DNA of 64,000 nt, taken from contig NZ_CP059903.1 in the NCBI RefSeq assembly GCF_014127485.1, forward strand, positions 2,914,001 through 2,978,000, written 5' to 3'. Under the pieces are notes generated by a model, which saw only the letters and a list, made by a program, of their open reading frames with translations, had not been told where the DNA came from and ran no database searches. The position numbers and the translations under genes are program-made. Each line of letters starts with the position of its first letter. The first letter of the stretch is position 1. Shown piece by piece: positions 19,654-28,182 of the stretch. This DNA comes from Nocardioides dongkuii. Its GTDB lineage: Bacteria; Actinomycetota; Actinomycetes; Propionibacteriales; Nocardioidaceae.

Positions 19654-20013
19654 TCAGTCGGTGGTGAGCATCCGGAGGTGACCCTTGCGGCTGGTCTCGC
19701 GACCGGTCTCCTCCGCGGGCGCGACCCGGGCCTGGGGCGCCGGGCGGCCGGCCTCGCGGACGGCGTCGGCGAGCGCGAGGAGGTCGTCGCCGGAGGGGCC
19801 CTGGGCGGCCGGGTCGGCCGCGAGCCGGAGCACCTCCCAGCCGCGGGGGGCCGAGAGCCGCTCGCTGTGCAGGTCGCACAGGTCGTAGGCGTGCGGCTCG
19901 GCGTACGTCGCGAGCGGGCCGAGGACGGCCGTCTGGTCGGCGTACACGTAGGTCAGCGTGCCGCTCGCCGGACGACCGCAGGCGGTGCGGGAACAACGGC
20001 GGGTGCGACTCAC
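19654..20013 (-). CDS. DUF3499 family protein (Rv3258c-like)
   Basis: This 119-residue protein starts at GTG 20013. The N-terminal half carries Cys residues spaced like a zinc ribbon (RRCSRTACGRPASGTLTYVY, then YDLCDLHSERLSAP). This fits DUF3499, an actinobacterial family found between phosphomannomutase and the Rv3259-type gene. The C-terminal 60 residues are Ala/Glu/Arg-rich and probably disordered. It probably heads the operon running through pmm. Its function is unknown; the four-ligand Cys/His pattern suggests metal-stabilised nucleic-acid or protein binding, which is inference. Confidence 0.8.
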   Translation of the reverse strand: MSRTRRCSRTACGRPASGTLTYVYADQTAVLGPLATYAEPHAYDLCDLHSERLSAPRGWEVLRLAADPAAQGPSGDDLLALADAVREAGRPAPQARVAPAEETGRETSRKGHLRMLTTD

Positions 20014-20062
20014 GCGGCAGACGGTACCTCCCGCCCCGGTCACGCCCGATTAGGCTCGCGGG

Positions 20063-20509
20063 ATGGACCGCCCGCTCGCCCCGCGCCGCCGCACCCGCGA
20101 CCGCCGCGGCCGCGGCATGCGCGGTCCCGGGGTGCTCCCCGCCCAGCCGGGACGGCCCGCGCTGCGCACCGGCCGCCAGCGCTTCGACGACCTGGTGCTG
20201 GGGATCGTCACCGAGGTCGACGAGCGCTGGCAGGACCGCCTCGGCCTGGTCGAGTACGCCGTGGAGGACGCGCCGCAGGTCCCCGACGACTGGGACCCCG
20301 CCACCGTCCCGCTGTCCTCCCTCGTCCGCGGCACCGGCACGACGCCCACCCGGCTGGTGCTCTTCCGCCGGCCCATCGAGCACCGCTGCGAGACCCGCAG
20401 CGACCTCGAGGCGATGGTGCTGACGCTGGTCGTCGAGCAGGTCGCCGAGCTGCTCGGCATCGACGCCGCCGAGGTCGACCCGCGCTACGACGTGGACGGG
20501 AACGACTGA
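20063..20509 (+). CDS. Metallopeptidase-like family protein (Rv3259 type) without HExxH
   Basis: This 148-residue protein is divergent from the DUF3499 gene, as in the mycobacterial Rv3258c-Rv3259 pair. A basic N-terminus is followed by RFDDLVLGIVTEVDERWQDR and TRLVLFRRPIEHRCETRSDL. The segment expected to hold the zincin HExxH helix reads VLTLVVEQVAELLGIDAAEV, so the metal-binding histidines are absent. It resembles the minimal-zincin family in fold but probably lacks peptidase activity. Function is unknown. A 12-bp tandem repeat (CTGACCGACGGG twice, 20506-20529) overlaps its stop. Confidence 0.75.
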   Translation: MDRPLAPRRRTRDRRGRGMRGPGVLPAQPGRPALRTGRQRFDDLVLGIVTEVDERWQDRLGLVEYAVEDAPQVPDDWDPATVPLSSLVRGTGTTPTRLVLFRRPIEHRCETRSDLEAMVLTLVVEQVAELLGIDAAEVDPRYDVDGND

Positions 20510-20540
20510 CCGACGGGCTGACCGACGGGCCGGGCGATGC

Positions 20541-21890
20541 TCAGGGCAGGCCGGGCCGGACGTCCGGGACCAGCCCGGAGCGGACCAGCTCACGGAGCCG
20601 GACGACGGCCGCGCCGTCGCCGGTGGTGAGCACCGCGCCGCGCACCGCGGTGCGGTCGGGGACGACCTCGACCAGGACGGCGGTCCGGGGCAGCTCGACG
20701 ACGGCGCCGGCGCCCGGGGTCGTCTCGACCTGCTCGCGGGCCACCCGCCGGCCCGCGGCGTCCCGGGCGACGACGTCCACGAGCCCGACGGCGTCGAACC
20801 CGGCGAGCAGCAGCCGCTTCGTCCCGGCGGGCACGACGGCGACGGTCCGCCGGGTGACCGGATCGGTCGGGACGGCGTGGGAGAGGTCGCCGTCCGCGAC
20901 GGTCCGGAGGGTGGCCGTGACGGGCGCGGTGGCGCGCACCTCCAGGCCGTAGGCGCCGTCGGCCGTCGCAGTCAGCAGCGGGTCGGAGAGCAGGACCCGG
21001 CGGGTCGAGCCCGGGGCGACGCGGACCTCCTGGAGCCCGCTCGGGGCGAAGACCGAGTCGGCGGTGACGACCCGCAGCTCCGCGCGGACCTCGTCGTCCC
21101 CGGGGTTGGCGAGCACCAGGGTGCGCCGGCCGGGGCCGCGGACCAGCCCGAGCAGCACGCTGGTGCGCTCCGGCGCGGCCTGGCTGCCGAGCCAGTCGGT
21201 GGTCGGCCGGCTCGCGCCGAGCTCGTCCTCGGTGTCCTCGACGGCCGCGACCAGCCGCCCGCGGGTGGTGGTCACGCGCATCGCGAGCTCCCCGCGCTGC
21301 GGCGCGAGCCGGGCCAGCTCGAGGCGCCGGGTCTCCCCGCCCGGCACCAGCACGCCGCGCAGCCGGGGCGCGTCCACGACGCCGGCCCCGCCGAGCAGCA
21401 GCACGTCGGCGACGGCCGGCCCGGCGTTGGGGTTGACGAGCTCGAGCACCGAGGAGCGGCGGGCCCCGGCGCCGACGCCGGTGAACCACTGGTCGGCGCT
21501 GGGCGCGGGGCAGGCGGTCGCCGTGAGCGGCGCGGTGCCGGAGCGGCCGGCCACCAGCCCGGGAGCCAGGTCACCCTCGGCGCGCACCACGACCGCGCGC
21601 GGCGCGTCGGCGACCGCGGTGCGCCCCGGGGCGACCCGCACCGACTCCGTACCGACCTCGACCGACCCTGAGGCGTCCTCGCTGGTCGCGACGGCCACCT
21701 CGCGGGTGCCCCGGAGGGCAGCGGGGCAGGCCAGCGTCGCGGTGCCCAGGGCGGTGCTCGCCGGCGCGACGGGGGCGGGCTCCTCGACCTCGGTGCCCGC
21801 GACGAGCAGCAGCCCCACGCAGAGCAGCGGGAGCAGCACGGCCAGCAGCACGGTCGGGTCGAACCGGCGGGACCCGTGGGAGCGGCTCAT
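20541..21890 (-). CDS. DUF5719 family secreted/membrane-anchored protein
   Basis: This 449-residue protein starts at ATG 21890, overlapping the upstream glycosyltransferase stop (ATGA). An N-terminal hydrophobic helix (about 13-32, TVLLAVLLPLLCVGLLLVAG) anchors or exports it. The remainder is beta-rich with repeats of about 90 residues in the style of VLELVNPNAGPAVADVLLLG, VLANPGDDEVRAELRVVTAD and VRATAPVTATLRTV, consistent with DUF5719. A GT2 gene plus DUF5719 pair between the Rv3259-like gene and whiB2 recurs in actinobacteria. Its role is unknown; translational coupling suggests it works with the glycosyltransferase outside the membrane. Confidence 0.8.
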   Translation of the reverse strand: MSRSHGSRRFDPTVLLAVLLPLLCVGLLLVAGTEVEEPAPVAPASTALGTATLACPAALRGTREVAVATSEDASGSVEVGTESVRVAPGRTAVADAPRAVVVRAEGDLAPGLVAGRSGTAPLTATACPAPSADQWFTGVGAGARRSSVLELVNPNAGPAVADVLLLGGAGVVDAPRLRGVLVPGGETRRLELARLAPQRGELAMRVTTTRGRLVAAVEDTEDELGASRPTTDWLGSQAAPERTSVLLGLVRGPGRRTLVLANPGDDEVRAELRVVTADSVFAPSGLQEVRVAPGSTRRVLLSDPLLTATADGAYGLEVRATAPVTATLRTVADGDLSHAVPTDPVTRRTVAVVPAGTKRLLLAGFDAVGLVDVVARDAAGRRVAREQVETTPGAGAVVELPRTAVLVEVVPDRTAVRGAVLTTGDGAAVVRLRELVRSGLVPDVRPGLP

Positions 21891-24769
21891 CGTCGCCTCC
21901 TCTCGCTGGTGGGCGCGCAGAGCACCGCGACGACCACGATGGCCAGGCCCTGCACGACCAGCAGCACCACGCGCAGCCAGGACGTCGGCCCGTCCACGGC
22001 GCCGGGGTCGAGGGGCAGGTCGACCTGCCAGGCCCGCGTCTGCCGGTCCTCGGCGCTCGCCTGCACCAGGCCGTTGGTGGCGTCGAGCGCGGCCGCCACG
22101 TCCGGGTCGGCGGGGGCCGGCAGCACGACGTACTCGATGCCGCGGTCGGCGAGCGCCGCCACGACCGCGCGGGTGGGCCGCGAGAGCAGGGTGCGGACGT
22201 CGCGGGTGAGGTCGGCGTCCTCGGCGCTGAGCGCGAGGACCTCGTCCTCGCCGACGGTCACGCCGTCGCCGCGCCGGACGACGTACGACAGCCCGTCGGC
22301 GACGTCGCCGCGCACGACCAGCACGCCGTGCTCCGGCCCGACCTCCGAGCTCTGCGCCATGTACGCCGGGATCACGTCGTCGCGCCCGTCCTCGAGCGAG
22401 CCGTGGTCCCCGACGACGAACCACCCCAGCCCGACGAGCGGGACCACGGCGGCCGCGACCGCGAGCGGGACGCCGGCGACCAGCCAGGCGCGGAACCGGC
22501 TGCGCCGCGCCGCGAGCACCGCGCCCTGCGCGCCGAGCGTCGCCGCCACCACCAGCAGGCCCTGCACGACGACCATCGGGAACCCGGTGGCGGCCGGCAC
22601 GGTCAGCGCGGCGAGGTCGAGGGAGAGCGTCGCCAGCAGCGCGGTGACGGCGGCGACGGCGAGCGCCACCACCCAGCAGACCAGCACGGGGATCCGGGTG
22701 GCTCGCGGCACCAGCGCGAGCACCGCGAGCACCAGCGGGATCCAGCCGAGCCACTCCGGCGCGCCGAGCCCGTCGAGGCGGCCGACGAGCAGCCCGACCC
22801 CCGAGGCGGTCGGGCCCGGGAGCCGGCCGGCGTCGAGCAGGAGACCCTCGGCGGCGCGCTCGAGGACGGCGGGCAGCCACCACGGCAGCAGCAGGACCGG
22901 GGGCACGGCGACCGCGACGGCCGGCGGGCCCCAGACCGACCGGTCCCGCACCGCCGAGCGGACCACCGCGGTCGCGGCGGCCAGCACCACCAGGCCGGTG
23001 GCGGCGGCCAGCACCCAGGCGACCGGCACGAACGCGGTGACGACGGCCAGCAGCAGGCCGGTCCGCCACGCGGCCCGCCAGCGCCGGTCCGCCTCGGGGT
23101 CGGCGAAGCCGAGCGCCGCGTGCCCGAGCCACGGCAGCAGCGCCGCGCCGACCACGAGACCGAGGCGGCCGTCGTGCCAGGCGCCGCTGACCACCGGCAC
23201 CAGCGCGTACGTCGCGGCGCCCCACAGGACCACCCAGCGCGGCGCGCCGCGCGGGGAGACCAGCCGGCCCACCACGCGCAGCAGCCGCCAGGCGCCCCAC
23301 ACCGCCACCGGGACGCTGAGCAGGAGCACCGCGGACACGGCGGCGCCCGCGCTCCCGCCGAGCAGGGTCGCGAGCAGCGCCAGCGGCAGGACGTACGCCG
23401 GCGCGGGGACCGCGGTCCCGCTGCCCAGCTCGTGCCAGGTGGCCAGGTGCAGGCCCCACCAGTCGCGCGCCCCGTCGGGGGCCGGCGACAGGCCGGCCGC
23501 GGAGAGGTCGCCGCCCAGGGCGTCGCGGGAGCCCACGAGCGCGAGCAGCACGAAGCCGGCCAGCAGCACCGCGACCGGGTTGGTCAGGAACCGCGCCACG
23601 ACGCCGGTGTCCTCGGACCAGGCGTCCTCGTCGTCGTCAGCGACGGGCCGGCGGGCGGCGAACGACGACGGGTCGGCCTCGGCCTTCGCCGCCCGGCGGC
23701 GCTCGGCGACGTCCGCGGCCTGGTCGGTGGCCGCCGTGGCGAGGTCGCTGAGGAAGTCCAGCCCGTGCCGGTAGGGCATCCACCACGGGGGCAGCAGCCG
23801 CCGTACCTCCTCGGGCGGAGCGACCCGGGCCGCCGCCCGGTCCCGGCGGGCGGCGCGCAGCTCGCCGGGGTGCGAGTAGACCGACACCAGCGCGGCGAGC
23901 TCGTCGAGCGCCTGCCCGACCGAGCGGACCAGCAGGAAGCCGAGGACGCGGAGCAGGGTCCCGAGCGCGAGCCGCAGCACCTGGAACGGCAGCGCCCGGG
24001 TCGGGGCGTTCGCCAGCAGCGTCCACAGCGCCGCCCGGCGCTCCTGGTAGTGGGTGTGCCGCCCGGTCAGGGGCGTGCGCCGTACGCCGCGGTGGGCGGC
24101 CTCGGCGTGGAAGACCACGGCCTGCGGGACCACGATCGTGCGGTGGCCGGCCTGCGCGGCCCGCCAGCCGAAGTCGAGGTCGTTGCCGAAGATCGGCAGA
24201 TGGGGGTCAAAGCCGCCGAGCTCCTCGAGGACGGTGCGCCGCACCAGCATCCCGGCGGTGTGCACCGCCAGGACCGTGCGGACCTCGTCGTGCTGGCCCT
24301 GGTCGTACTCGCCGCGTTCCAGGCCGGTCTCGCGCCGGCCGGTCCCGGAGATCGTGACGCCGAGCTCGAGCAGCCGCCGCAGCGAGGGCCACTCGCGCAG
24401 CTTGGGCCCCAGGACGTCGGCGTCGGGGTCGGCGTCGGCCGCCGCCAGCAGCTCCGCGAGGCAGGTCGGCTCCGGGTTGCTGTCGTCGTGGAGGATCCAG
24501 ACCCACTCCGGCAGCTCGGCCGCACCGGCCCGCAGCGCGTCGAGCCCCTCGAGGACCGCGGCGGGGAACGTCGTAGCGCCGCTGACCCGGCGTACGTCGC
24601 CGAAGGCCTGCTCCAGCAGGGCGGCGCTGTCGTCCTTGCTCCCGGTGTCGACGGCCACGACCCGGTCGACCGCGACGGTCTGGGCGCGGAGCCCCTCGAG
24701 CACCGCCGGGAGCCACCGGGCGCCGTCGTGGCTGACCACCAGCGCGGCGACGGAACGGGGTGCAGACAC
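21887..24769 (-). CDS. Large family 2 glycosyltransferase with multi-pass membrane domain
   Basis: This 960-residue protein starts at GTG 24769. The first 290 residues are a GT-A domain: AALVVSHDGARWLPAVLEGL, the DSNPEP loop, and FGNDLDFGWRAAQAGHRTIV as acceptor/base region. The rest has about a dozen membrane helices broken by a soluble linker (about 340-390) and an outward domain near the C-terminus (TSSEVGPEHG-like region before residue 850). Such fusions resemble actinobacterial membrane glycosyltransferases that use nucleotide or polyprenyl-linked sugars for cell-envelope glycans. The substrate is not identifiable. It probably forms a two-gene operon with the DUF5719 protein. Confidence 0.82.
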   Translation of the reverse strand: MSAPRSVAALVVSHDGARWLPAVLEGLRAQTVAVDRVVAVDTGSKDDSAALLEQAFGDVRRVSGATTFPAAVLEGLDALRAGAAELPEWVWILHDDSNPEPTCLAELLAAADADPDADVLGPKLREWPSLRRLLELGVTISGTGRRETGLERGEYDQGQHDEVRTVLAVHTAGMLVRRTVLEELGGFDPHLPIFGNDLDFGWRAAQAGHRTIVVPQAVVFHAEAAHRGVRRTPLTGRHTHYQERRAALWTLLANAPTRALPFQVLRLALGTLLRVLGFLLVRSVGQALDELAALVSVYSHPGELRAARRDRAAARVAPPEEVRRLLPPWWMPYRHGLDFLSDLATAATDQAADVAERRRAAKAEADPSSFAARRPVADDDEDAWSEDTGVVARFLTNPVAVLLAGFVLLALVGSRDALGGDLSAAGLSPAPDGARDWWGLHLATWHELGSGTAVPAPAYVLPLALLATLLGGSAGAAVSAVLLLSVPVAVWGAWRLLRVVGRLVSPRGAPRWVVLWGAATYALVPVVSGAWHDGRLGLVVGAALLPWLGHAALGFADPEADRRWRAAWRTGLLLAVVTAFVPVAWVLAAATGLVVLAAATAVVRSAVRDRSVWGPPAVAVAVPPVLLLPWWLPAVLERAAEGLLLDAGRLPGPTASGVGLLVGRLDGLGAPEWLGWIPLVLAVLALVPRATRIPVLVCWVVALAVAAVTALLATLSLDLAALTVPAATGFPMVVVQGLLVVAATLGAQGAVLAARRSRFRAWLVAGVPLAVAAAVVPLVGLGWFVVGDHGSLEDGRDDVIPAYMAQSSEVGPEHGVLVVRGDVADGLSYVVRRGDGVTVGEDEVLALSAEDADLTRDVRTLLSRPTRAVVAALADRGIEYVVLPAPADPDVAAALDATNGLVQASAEDRQTRAWQVDLPLDPGAVDGPTSWLRVVLLVVQGLAIVVVAVLCAPTSERRRR

Positions 24770-24833
24770 GCTTCCCGACCCTAGACGACCCGCGGGCGGC
24801 GCCCCGGCGGGGTGTGCCGGAGCCCCCTGAAAT

Positions 24834-24870
24834 GAGAGAAGGCCCCGGCGGTGGCGGCCGGGGCTCTCTC
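24834..24870 (-). terminator. Intrinsic terminator of whiB2
   Basis: Arms at 24834-24849 and 24857-24870 pair over about 13 positions (core GGCCCCGGC with GCCGGGGC, extended by GAGAGA with TCTCTC). The loop is 7 bases. It follows the whiB2 stop by about 27 bases on the minus strand, and AUUUC follows the stem. A 13-bp direct repeat (CTCAGGTGGTGCT at 24868 and 24882) lies between the stop and the stem. Confidence 0.75.
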
Positions 24871-24896
24871 AGGTGGTGCTGCTCAGGTGGTGCTTC

Positions 24897-25151
24897 TCAG
24901 ACTGCGCGCTTCTTCAGCTTGCGGCGCTCCCTCTCGGAGAGACCGCCCCAGATGCCGAACCGCTCGTCGTTCATCAGTGCGGACTCCAAGCAGTCGTCGC
25001 GCACCTCACAGGTGAGGCAGACCTTCTTGGCCTCCCTCGTCGATCCTCCCTTCTCAGGGAAGAACGCTTCGGGATCGGTCTGAGCGCACAACGCACGCTC
25101 CTGCCATCCCGCTTCCTCGGCGTTCCCGTCGAGGAGAAAGAGTTCTCTCAC
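24897..25151 (-). CDS. whiB2: WhiB-family iron-sulfur regulator (WhiB2/WhmD type)
   Basis: This 84-residue protein starts at GTG 25151. Four cysteines in the WhiB spacing C-x22-C-x2-C-x5-C (CAQTDPEAFFPEKGG, then CLTCEVRDDC) bind a [4Fe-4S] cluster. GIWGGLS and a basic tail (RERRKLKKRAV) form the sigma-factor contact and DNA-binding part. WhiB2/WhmD controls septation with WhiA in actinobacteria. Placement immediately before fbiA on the opposite strand matches mycobacterial whiB2. It has its own promoter-like sequence and a strong terminator, so it is probably monocistronic. Confidence 0.93.
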   Translation of the reverse strand: MRELFLLDGNAEEAGWQERALCAQTDPEAFFPEKGGSTREAKKVCLTCEVRDDCLESALMNDERFGIWGGLSERERRKLKKRAV

Positions 25152-25264
25152 GGCTGTCGCCCTTTCGACCCGGTCGTGCTCGGACCCACGTCCAAGCCCC
25201 ACTGCGCGTTTCCTGCCGGAGTCGGTCCGGCCGTGCTGCGGGACCCTGTGCTGACACTGGTGGA

Positions 25265-25294
25265 ATTACATGCCTGTCGTACACCGGAAGTCAA
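25265..25294 (-). promoter_or_regulatory. Candidate whiB2 promoter
   Basis: On the minus strand TTGACT (25294-25289) and TGTAAT (25270-25265) are separated by 18 bases, close to the housekeeping sigma consensus. This would place transcription start near 25258 and give a leader of about 105 bases before GTG 25151. It is the clearest -35/-10 pair seen in the window, recognised by eye only. Confidence 0.5.
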
Positions 25295-25363
25295 GCACGG
25301 ATCTGGTATGGCCGACCGGGGAACCGTGCAAGCCGCCGGAGGGCGTAGGGAAGAGTGGGCACC

Positions 25364-26377
25364 ATGCAGAACATCACGGTCCTCTCGGGCGGCATGGGCG
25401 GGGCCCGCTTCCTCCAGGGGCTCCTCCACGGCATCTCCTCCGGCACCCTCCCCGGCGTCGCCGCCGACGCCCGCGTCACGGTGGTCGCGAACACCGCCGA
25501 CGACCTCTGGGTGCACGGCCTCAAGGTCTGCCCCGACCTCGACACCGTGATGTACACCCTCGGCGACGGCATCGACCCCGAGCGCGGCTGGGGCCGGCGC
25601 GAGGAGACCTGGAGCGTGCGCACCGAGCTGGCGGCGTACGGCGTGGAGCCCACCTGGTTCGGTCTGGGCGACCGCGACGTCGCCACCCACCTGGTCCGCA
25701 CCCAGATGCTCGAGGCCGGCTTCCCGCTCTCCCAGGTGACCGAGGCGCTGTGCCGGCGCTGGCTCTCCCCGACGTACGGCGACGGCGTGCGGCTGCTGCC
25801 GATGAGCGACGACCGGGTGGAGACCCACATCGCGATCGCCGACCCCGAGAGCCCCAGCGGCCGCCGGGTGGTGCACTTCCAGGAGTACTGGGTGCGGCTG
25901 CGCGCCTCGGTGCCGGCCGAGGCGGTGCTCGTCGTCGGTCTGGACCAGTCGACCCCCGGACCGGGCGTGCTGGACGCCCTCGCCGAGGCGGACCTCGTGC
26001 TGCTGCCGCCCTCGAATCCGGTCGTCAGCGTCGGCACCATCCTCGGCGTGCCGCAGGTGCGCGAGGCGCTGGCGGCGACGTCCGCCCCCGTCGTCGGCCT
26101 CTCCCCCATCGTCGGCGGCAGCCACGTGCGCGGCATGGCCGAGCAGCTGCTGGGCACCATCGGGGTCGAGGTGAGCGCCGCGGGGGTGGGGCTGCACTAC
26201 GGCGCCCGCTCCGCCGGCGGGGTCCTCGACGGGTGGCTGGTCGACGAGCGGGACGCCGACCAGCTCGGCCGGCTGCAGGACGCCGGCCTGGCCGCGGCCG
26301 CCGTACCGCTGATGATGACCGACCCGGAGGCCACGGCGGCGATGGCCGCCGCCGCCGTTGGGCTCGTGCGCCGGTGA
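25364..26377 (+). CDS. fbiA: 2-phospho-L-lactate / phosphoenolpyruvate transferase (CofD/FbiA)
   Basis: This 337-residue enzyme attaches a lactyl/enolpyruvyl phosphate to the deazaflavin Fo in coenzyme F420 synthesis. The N-terminal nucleotide/phosphate-binding motif is TVLSGGMGGARFLQGL. Family blocks NTADDLWVHGLKVCPDLDTV, WFGLGDRDVATHLVRTQML and LLPPSNPVVSVGTILGV follow. ATG 25364 is preferred; an in-frame GTG at 25355 would add three residues. The stop overlaps the fbiB start (GTGA). The order whiB2 / fbiA / fbiB is shared with Mycobacterium and Streptomyces. Confidence 0.95.
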   Translation: MQNITVLSGGMGGARFLQGLLHGISSGTLPGVAADARVTVVANTADDLWVHGLKVCPDLDTVMYTLGDGIDPERGWGRREETWSVRTELAAYGVEPTWFGLGDRDVATHLVRTQMLEAGFPLSQVTEALCRRWLSPTYGDGVRLLPMSDDRVETHIAIADPESPSGRRVVHFQEYWVRLRASVPAEAVLVVGLDQSTPGPGVLDALAEADLVLLPPSNPVVSVGTILGVPQVREALAATSAPVVGLSPIVGGSHVRGMAEQLLGTIGVEVSAAGVGLHYGARSAGGVLDGWLVDERDADQLGRLQDAGLAAAAVPLMMTDPEATAAMAAAAVGLVRR

Positions 26378-27336
26378 ACCGCCTGGAGGTGCTGGCCCCC
26401 GACGGCGTGCCGGAGGTGCGGGACGGCGACGACGTGGCCGCGCTGCTGCTCGCCGCCCTCGAGCGCGAGCAGGTCGCCCTGCTCGACGGCGACGTCGTCG
26501 TCGTGACGAGCAAGGTGGTCAGCAAGGCCGAGGGGCGGGTACGCCGGGGCGAGCGCGACGAGGCACTGGCCGCCGAGACCGTCCGCGTCGTGGCCCGGCG
26601 GGGCCCGACCACGATCGTCCGCACCCGGCACGGCCTGACCATGGCGGCGGCCGGCATCGACGCCTCGAACGTCGAGCTGGGCTCGATCGTGCTGCTGCCC
26701 GAGGACCCCGACGCCTCGGCCCGGGCGCTCCGCGCCGCACTGCAGGAGCGGACCGGCCGCACGGTCGGGGTGGTCGTGACCGACACGGCCGGCCGTGCGT
26801 GGCGGGAGGGCCAGACCGACCTCGCGGTGGGCGCCGCCGGGCTGCTCGTCGCCGAGGACTACGCCGGGCGCACGGACCCGCACGGCAACCCGCTCGCGGT
26901 CACCGCCCCGGCGGTCGCCGACGAGATCGCCGGCGCGGCGGAGCTCGCGCAGGGCAAGCTCGCCGGCCGCCCGTTCGCGGTCGTCCGCGGCCGGGCCGAC
27001 CTGGTCCTCCCGCCCGGCGAGGCCGGACCGGGCGCGGTGGCGCTGGTGCGGGCCGAGGGCGGCGACCTGTTCGGGTACGGCGCCCGCGAGGCCGTCGTCC
27101 GCGCCCTGGCCGGCGACCCCGCCGACCGCACGCCGTTCGGCGCCGCCGCGGACCCCCAGGAGCTGGCGGCCGCGCTGGCCGCGGTCTCGGACGCCGAGGT
27201 GCACCCCGACGGCGACGACCTGGTCGTCACCGGCGCCGATCCGGCCGTCCTCGCGGCGCTCGCGTACGCCCACGGCTGGACGACGCGTGCCGGCGATTCC
27301 GCCGTCGCCGCACGGCTGACGCCCGTCGGTCCGTAG
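26374..27336 (+). CDS. fbiB: F420-0:L-glutamate ligase (CofE domain only)
   Basis: This 320-residue protein starts at GTG 26374, overlapping the fbiA stop. Residues 1-245 are a CofE domain that adds gamma-linked glutamates to F420-0. Signatures are VVTSKVVSKAEGR, VTDTAGRAWREGQTDLAVGA, DPHGNPLAVT and the GELAQGK-like AELAQGKLAGRPFAVVRG. The mycobacterial FbiB (about 448 residues) carries a second, nitroreductase-like FMN domain. Here only about 70 residues remain after CofE, and they do not show nitroreductase motifs. The reduction step may therefore be done by a separate protein. The CofE assignment is secure; the tail is unexplained. Confidence 0.92.
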   Translation: MNRLEVLAPDGVPEVRDGDDVAALLLAALEREQVALLDGDVVVVTSKVVSKAEGRVRRGERDEALAAETVRVVARRGPTTIVRTRHGLTMAAAGIDASNVELGSIVLLPEDPDASARALRAALQERTGRTVGVVVTDTAGRAWREGQTDLAVGAAGLLVAEDYAGRTDPHGNPLAVTAPAVADEIAGAAELAQGKLAGRPFAVVRGRADLVLPPGEAGPGAVALVRAEGGDLFGYGAREAVVRALAGDPADRTPFGAAADPQELAAALAAVSDAEVHPDGDDLVVTGADPAVLAALAYAHGWTTRAGDSAVAARLTPVGP

Positions 27337-27410
27337 ACTCCCCTGCTGGACCCGGCGCGGCACCGCCCCGGGCGTCCGTGCCGCCCATCGACCGCGAGGA
27401 ACCCCCAACC

Positions 27411-28178
27411 GTGGCCAAGACCCCGAAGTCTGCCAAGTCCGACCGCCAGGCGGTCATCGACGACATCCGCAAGAAGCAGAAGGGCGCCGAGAAGCGCCGG
27501 GGCTTCGCCATCGTGGGCGCGTGCCTGCTGGTGGCGCTGCTCATCGTCGGCGCCGCGGCGTGGGGGCCGATCAAGGACTCGCTCGACGCCGGTGAGTACG
27601 CCGACGTGCCGCTGGCGGAGATCGGCGCTCCGGCGTCGGTCTGCACCGACCCGGTCACCGAGTCCGCCGAGGGCTCCGGCGACCACGTGGACGAGGCGCA
27701 GCAGGTCACCTACGACCACTCCCCGCCGGCCTTCGGCGCGCACTGGAACGCCCTCGGCTCGCCGGCCCCGTTCGAGCGGAAGTTCTACACCGCCGAGGAC
27801 CGCCCCGAGCTGGAGTCGCTGGTCCACAACTCCGAGCACGGTTACAACATCGTCTGGTACGACGAGACGATCGCCGACGACGACGAGGCGGTCGACCACC
27901 TCCGCGCGTTCGCCGCGAAGTTCGAGGGCACCAGCAACTACCGCTCGAAGTTCATCGTCGCGCCCTGGACCAAGGACGACGACAAGGCGCACGGCGGCGA
28001 GTTCCCCGAGGGCCAGCACGTCGCCATGACGCACTGGTCCGTCGGCGGCGCCGGCGAGACCGACCCGACCAAGCAGGTCGGCGTGTGGCAGTACTGCAGC
28101 GAGCCCAGCGGCGAGGCGCTCGAGGAGTTCGTGAAGACCTACCCCTACACCGACTCCCCCGAGCCGACCGTCCAGTAG
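27411..28178 (+). CDS. DUF3105 family membrane-anchored protein
   Basis: This 255-residue protein starts at GTG 27411. A Lys/Arg-rich cytoplasmic segment of about 30 residues precedes one membrane helix (FAIVGACLLVALLIVGAAAW, residues 31-50). The outer domain carries DUF3105 blocks: VTYDHSPPAFGAHWNALGSP, LVHNSEHGYNIVWYDE and HVAMTHWSVGG. The His residues within HSPPAFGAH and NSEHG are candidate metal or active-site ligands, but no activity is known. It follows fbiB by 74 bases and is convergent with manC. Confidence 0.82.
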   Translation: MAKTPKSAKSDRQAVIDDIRKKQKGAEKRRGFAIVGACLLVALLIVGAAAWGPIKDSLDAGEYADVPLAEIGAPASVCTDPVTESAEGSGDHVDEAQQVTYDHSPPAFGAHWNALGSPAPFERKFYTAEDRPELESLVHNSEHGYNIVWYDETIADDDEAVDHLRAFAAKFEGTSNYRSKFIVAPWTKDDDKAHGGEFPEGQHVAMTHWSVGGAGETDPTKQVGVWQYCSEPSGEALEEFVKTYPYTDSPEPTVQ

Positions 28179-28182
28179 GACC

